Below the pieces are notes generated by a model. It made no database searches. It was not told the DNA's origin and was given only the letters and a program-made list of their open reading frames with translations. Position numbers and translations under genes: made by a program. 64,000 bases of DNA from contig NZ_LGYN01000023.1 in assembly GCF_001307105.1 (NCBI RefSeq), forward strand, positions 418,619 through 482,618. The letters run 5' to 3'. Shown one piece after another: positions 61,230 through 64,000 of this stretch (positions are counted from its first letter, which is position 1; every line of letters begins with the position of its first letter). Source of the stretch: Bacillus australimaris (GTDB taxonomy: Bacteria; Bacillota; Bacilli; Bacillales; Bacillaceae).

Positions 61230-63734
61230 GTGAGTGAACAACATACACCAAATGTGCGCGAAGTGAATATTAGTCAAGAAATGCGTACGTCCTTTTTAGA
61301 TTATGCAATGAGTGTTATTGTTTCGCGTGCATTACCAGATGTGCGAGACGGATTGAAGCCCGTGCATCGAAGAATTTTGTATGCGATGAATGACCTAGGT
61401 ATGACAAGTGATAAACCATTTAAGAAATCTGCACGTATCGTTGGGGAAGTTATCGGTAAGTACCACCCTCACGGTGACAGCGCTGTATACGAAGCGATGG
61501 TTCGGATGGCGCAAGATTTCAACTATCGTAACATGCTGGTTGAAGGACATGGAAACTTTGGTTCTGTCGACGGAGACAGTGCAGCAGCGATGCGTTATAC
61601 TGAGGCGCGTCTATCAAAAATCTCAATGGAAATCCTGCGTGATATCACCAAGGATACGATTGATTATCAAGATAACTACGATGGCAGTGAAAGAGAACCA
61701 ATCGTTATGCCTGCTCGATTCCCAAACTTATTAGTCAACGGGGCAACAGGTATTGCTGTAGGGATGGCTACCAACATCCCGCCACATCAATTAGGTGAAG
61801 TCATTGACGGTGTACTTGCGATTAGCCAGAACCCAGAGATGACAACACAGGAACTAATGGAGATCATTCCAGGACCGGACTTCCCAACTGCGGGACAAAT
61901 CATTGGTCGAAGCGGAATCCGCAAGGCATATGAAACAGGCCGTGGCTCTATTACATTACGTGCAAAGTCTATCATTGAAGAAACATCCAGCGGCAAACAG
62001 CGGATTGTTATCAATGAAATTCCATATCAGGTCAACAAAGCTCGTTTGATCGAAAAAATTGCTGATCTTGTACGGGATAAAAAGATTGATGGTATTACAG
62101 ATCTTCGTGACGAATCCGATCGTAATGGGATGCGGATTGTGATTGAACTTCGCAGAGACGCAAATGCCCATGTTCTATTAAACAATCTTTATAAACAGAC
62201 AACACTTCAAACATCATTTGGAATCAACTTATTGGCACTTGTCGATGGACAGCCGAAAGTTTTGTCCCTCAAACAATGTCTTGAATATTACCTAGAGCAT
62301 CAAAAAGTGATCATTCGCAGAAGAACTGCGTATGAACTTCGTAAAGCTGAAGCAAGAGCTCATATTCTAGAAGGTTTAAGAATTGCCCTTGATCACTTAG
62401 ATGAAGTCATTTCATTAATTAGAAGCTCTCAAACTGCTGAAATCGCAAGAAATGGCTTAATGGAGAACTATAGCTTATCCGAAAAACAAGCACAGGCCAT
62501 CCTTGATATGCGACTACAGCGCTTAACTGGTTTGGAAAGAGAAAAGATAGAAGAAGAATACAAAGGACTTGTTGATTTGATTGCTGAATTGAAAGCCATC
62601 TTAGCAGACAACGAAAAAGTTCTTGAAATCATCAGAGAAGAATTAACTGAAATCAAAGAACGCTTCAATGATACACGCCGTACTGAAATTGTGACAGCAG
62701 GTATTGAAACAATTGAAGACGAAGATCTGATTCCTGTTGAGAATATCGTGATTACGCTGACTCATAACGGTTATATCAAACGTCTTCCTGCATCAACATA
62801 CCGCAGTCAAAAAAGAGGCGGTAAAGGCGTCCAAGGTATGGGAACCAATGAGGATGACTTCGTTGAACAGCTGATTTCGACATCGACACACGATACGATC
62901 CTCTTCTTCTCTAATAAAGGGAAGGTCTATCGTGCGAAGGGATATGAGATTCCTGAATTCGGACGAACGGCAAAAGGGATTCCGATTATCAACCTTCTTG
63001 AAGTGGAAAAGGGAGAATGGATTAACGCCATTATTCCAGTAAGTGAATTTGATGAAGATTCATATCTCTTCTTTACAACAAGACACGGTGTATCAAAACG
63101 AACATCATTGTCTCAGTTTGCCAACATTCGAAACAATGGACTTATTGCACTAAGTCTTCGTGACGAAGATGAACTGATGGCTGTTCGTTTAACCAATGGA
63201 GAAAAACAAATCATCATTGGAACGAAAAAGGGTATGCTGATCCGTTTTGACGAGACAGACGTTCGTGAAATGGGACGTACGGCAGCTGGAGTGAAAGGCA
63301 TTACGCTTTCTGAGGATGACATCGTTGTTGGTATGGAAATTCTTGAGCCAGATGCAAACGTATTGATCGTAACCGAAAAAGGGTACGGTAAATTAACACC
63401 TGAGAAAGAATACCGTGTTCAAAGTCGTGGCGGTAAAGGGCTTAAAACATGTAAGATTACTGATAACAATGGTCCGCTTGTCGCAGTGAAGGCGACGAAT
63501 GCTGAGGCTGAAGAGGACTTAATGATTATTACAGGAAGCGGCGTGATCATTCGTATGGCCGTTTCAGACATTTCAACAACAGGTCGAGTCACTCAAGGTG
63601 TCCGCCTGATTCGTCTCGGTGATGAGGAACATGTCGCTACAGTGGCATTAGTTGAACAATCACAAGAAGACGATGAAGAGAATAGTGAAGAAAACGTAGA
63701 AAATATAGAGTCAGATCAAGAGCAATCTGAGTAA
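61230..63734 (+). CDS. gyrA: DNA gyrase subunit A
   Basis: An 834-residue cleavage subunit. Winged helix with catalytic Tyr in MRYTEARLS near 123 and the quinolone region [12 protein letters not shown] (Ser and Glu are the susceptible residues), coiled coil, and a C-terminal beta-pinwheel with the GyrA box QKRGGKGV near 532. The acidic tail is about 30 residues. GTG 61230 has GGGAGG in front. Confidence 0.98.
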   Translation: MSEQHTPNVREVNISQEMRTSFLDYAMSVIVSRALPDVRDGLKPVHRRILYAMNDLGMTSDKPFKKSARIVGEVIGKYHPHGDSAVYEAMVRMAQDFNYRNMLVEGHGNFGSVDGDSAAAMRYTEARLSKISMEILRDITKDTIDYQDNYDGSEREPIVMPARFPNLLVNGATGIAVGMATNIPPHQLGEVIDGVLAISQNPEMTTQELMEIIPGPDFPTAGQIIGRSGIRKAYETGRGSITLRAKSIIEETSSGKQRIVINEIPYQVNKARLIEKIADLVRDKKIDGITDLRDESDRNGMRIVIELRRDANAHVLLNNLYKQTTLQTSFGINLLALVDGQPKVLSLKQCLEYYLEHQKVIIRRRTAYELRKAEARAHILEGLRIALDHLDEVISLIRSSQTAEIARNGLMENYSLSEKQAQAILDMRLQRLTGLEREKIEEEYKGLVDLIAELKAILADNEKVLEIIREELTEIKERFNDTRRTEIVTAGIETIEDEDLIPVENIVITLTHNGYIKRLPASTYRSQKRGGKGVQGMGTNEDDFVEQLISTSTHDTILFFSNKGKVYRAKGYEIPEFGRTAKGIPIINLLEVEKGEWINAIIPVSEFDEDSYLFFTTRHGVSKRTSLSQFANIRNNGLIALSLRDEDELMAVRLTNGEKQIIIGTKKGMLIRFDETDVREMGRTAAGVKGITLSEDDIVVGMEILEPDANVLIVTEKGYGKLTPEKEYRVQSRGGKGLKTCKITDNNGPLVAVKATNAEAEEDLMIITGSGVIIRMAVSDISTTGRVTQGVRLIRLGDEEHVATVALVEQSQEDDEENSEENVENIESDQEQSE

Positions 63735-63735
63735 A

Positions 63736-63770
63736 AATAAAGCCGGTGGAGTACCGGCTTTATTTTTTTG
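63736..63770 (+). terminator. Terminator of gyrA
   Basis: AAATAAAGCCGGT pairs with ACCGGCTTTATTT (4-nt loop), followed by T. Confidence 0.95.
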
Positions 63771-63916
63771 TGAAAAAACATGAGTTTTTTTGAAATTTAT
63801 AATGCTTTTTTCATAGATATGTGTTAATCTTTCAAAGGAGCAAAAAGAAGCTCTATTTTTTATCTCTTTTACAGTGGAAACCTCTTAAAAAAATAAAATG
63901 TTTTTTAAGAAAAATG

Positions 63917-64000
63917 TTGACTGTTGATAGAGATATATGATATATTTAAGTGGTCGCTTTGAGAGAGTGGCACACAAGTTCTTTGAAAACTAAACAAGAC
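63917..64000 (+). promoter_or_regulatory. Promoter and leader of a ribosomal RNA operon
   Basis: TTGACT (63917-63922) with TATATT (63941-63946, 18-nt spacer) or ATATAT one base earlier, followed by a leader ending GTTCTTTGAAAACTAAACAA, the standard boxA-type leader before 16S rRNA in Bacillus. The 16S gene itself lies beyond the window. Downstream of gyrA the first operon in B. subtilis is rrnO. Confidence 0.9.

Noticed and set aside
63790..63910. Additional rRNA promoter candidates (TATAAT near 63799, TAAAAT near 63894)
   Set aside because: No -35 box at 16-18 nt; only the TTGACT promoter at 63917 is supported.

Overview
The window is chromosomal DNA from a Bacillus, most likely of the B. 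pumilus / safensis / altitudinis group, and covers the replication origin. PurA, DnaC, GdpP, RplI, PpaC, Soj, Spo0J, Noc, MnmG, DnaA, DnaN, GyrB and GyrA all read as close relatives of the B. subtilis proteins and lie in nearly the B. subtilis order. The species-group assignment rests on remembered protein families and gene order; no search was run.

Left part (1-7.3 kb), mostly minus strand: the end of a DUF418 membrane protein, purA with a PurR-type promoter, yycE and dnaC. A two-gene divergent module (4953-6876) sits between dnaC and a yycD-like gene. It has back-to-back sigma-D-like promoters and is bracketed by two copies of the dnaC leader.

Accessory island (7.3-24.3 kb), plus strand: the bacillibactin locus besA-dhbA-dhbC-dhbE-dhbB-dhbF-mbtH, then the regulator btr, the receptor lipoprotein feuA and an esterase like ybbA. 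Three Fur-box-like sites precede besA, btr and feuA. The permease genes feuB and feuC, which follow feuA in B. subtilis, are absent here. Together these genes make the catechol siderophore, bind its ferric form, sense it and hydrolyse it.

Middle part (24.3-43.6 kb): yycC, yycB, rplI-gdpP-yybS (one minus-strand operon), ppaC, the lysozyme-stress pair sigV-rsiV, an Asp/Glu racemase-like gene, a KatX-type catalase, and an mhqE-mhqD-wrbA quinone/thiol-stress operon with a perfect MhqR-type palindrome. Then come rpsF-ssbA-rpsR with an S6:S18 leader motif, ychF, a DUF951 gene, a degenerate lipase-fold gene with a coiled-coil partner, a YkvI-like transporter and yyaC.

Origin part (43.6-64 kb): spo0J and soj, a secreted YiiX-like protein, noc, rsmG, mnmG, mnmE, jag, spoIIIJ, rnpA and rpmH, all on minus. 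DnaA-box clusters flank dnaA, and plus-strand dnaA, dnaN, rlbA, recF, remB, gyrB and gyrA follow. The window ends in the promoter and leader of a ribosomal RNA operon. Two parS sites and one Noc-binding site lie in the window. No transposase, CRISPR array, integrase or tRNA gene was seen.
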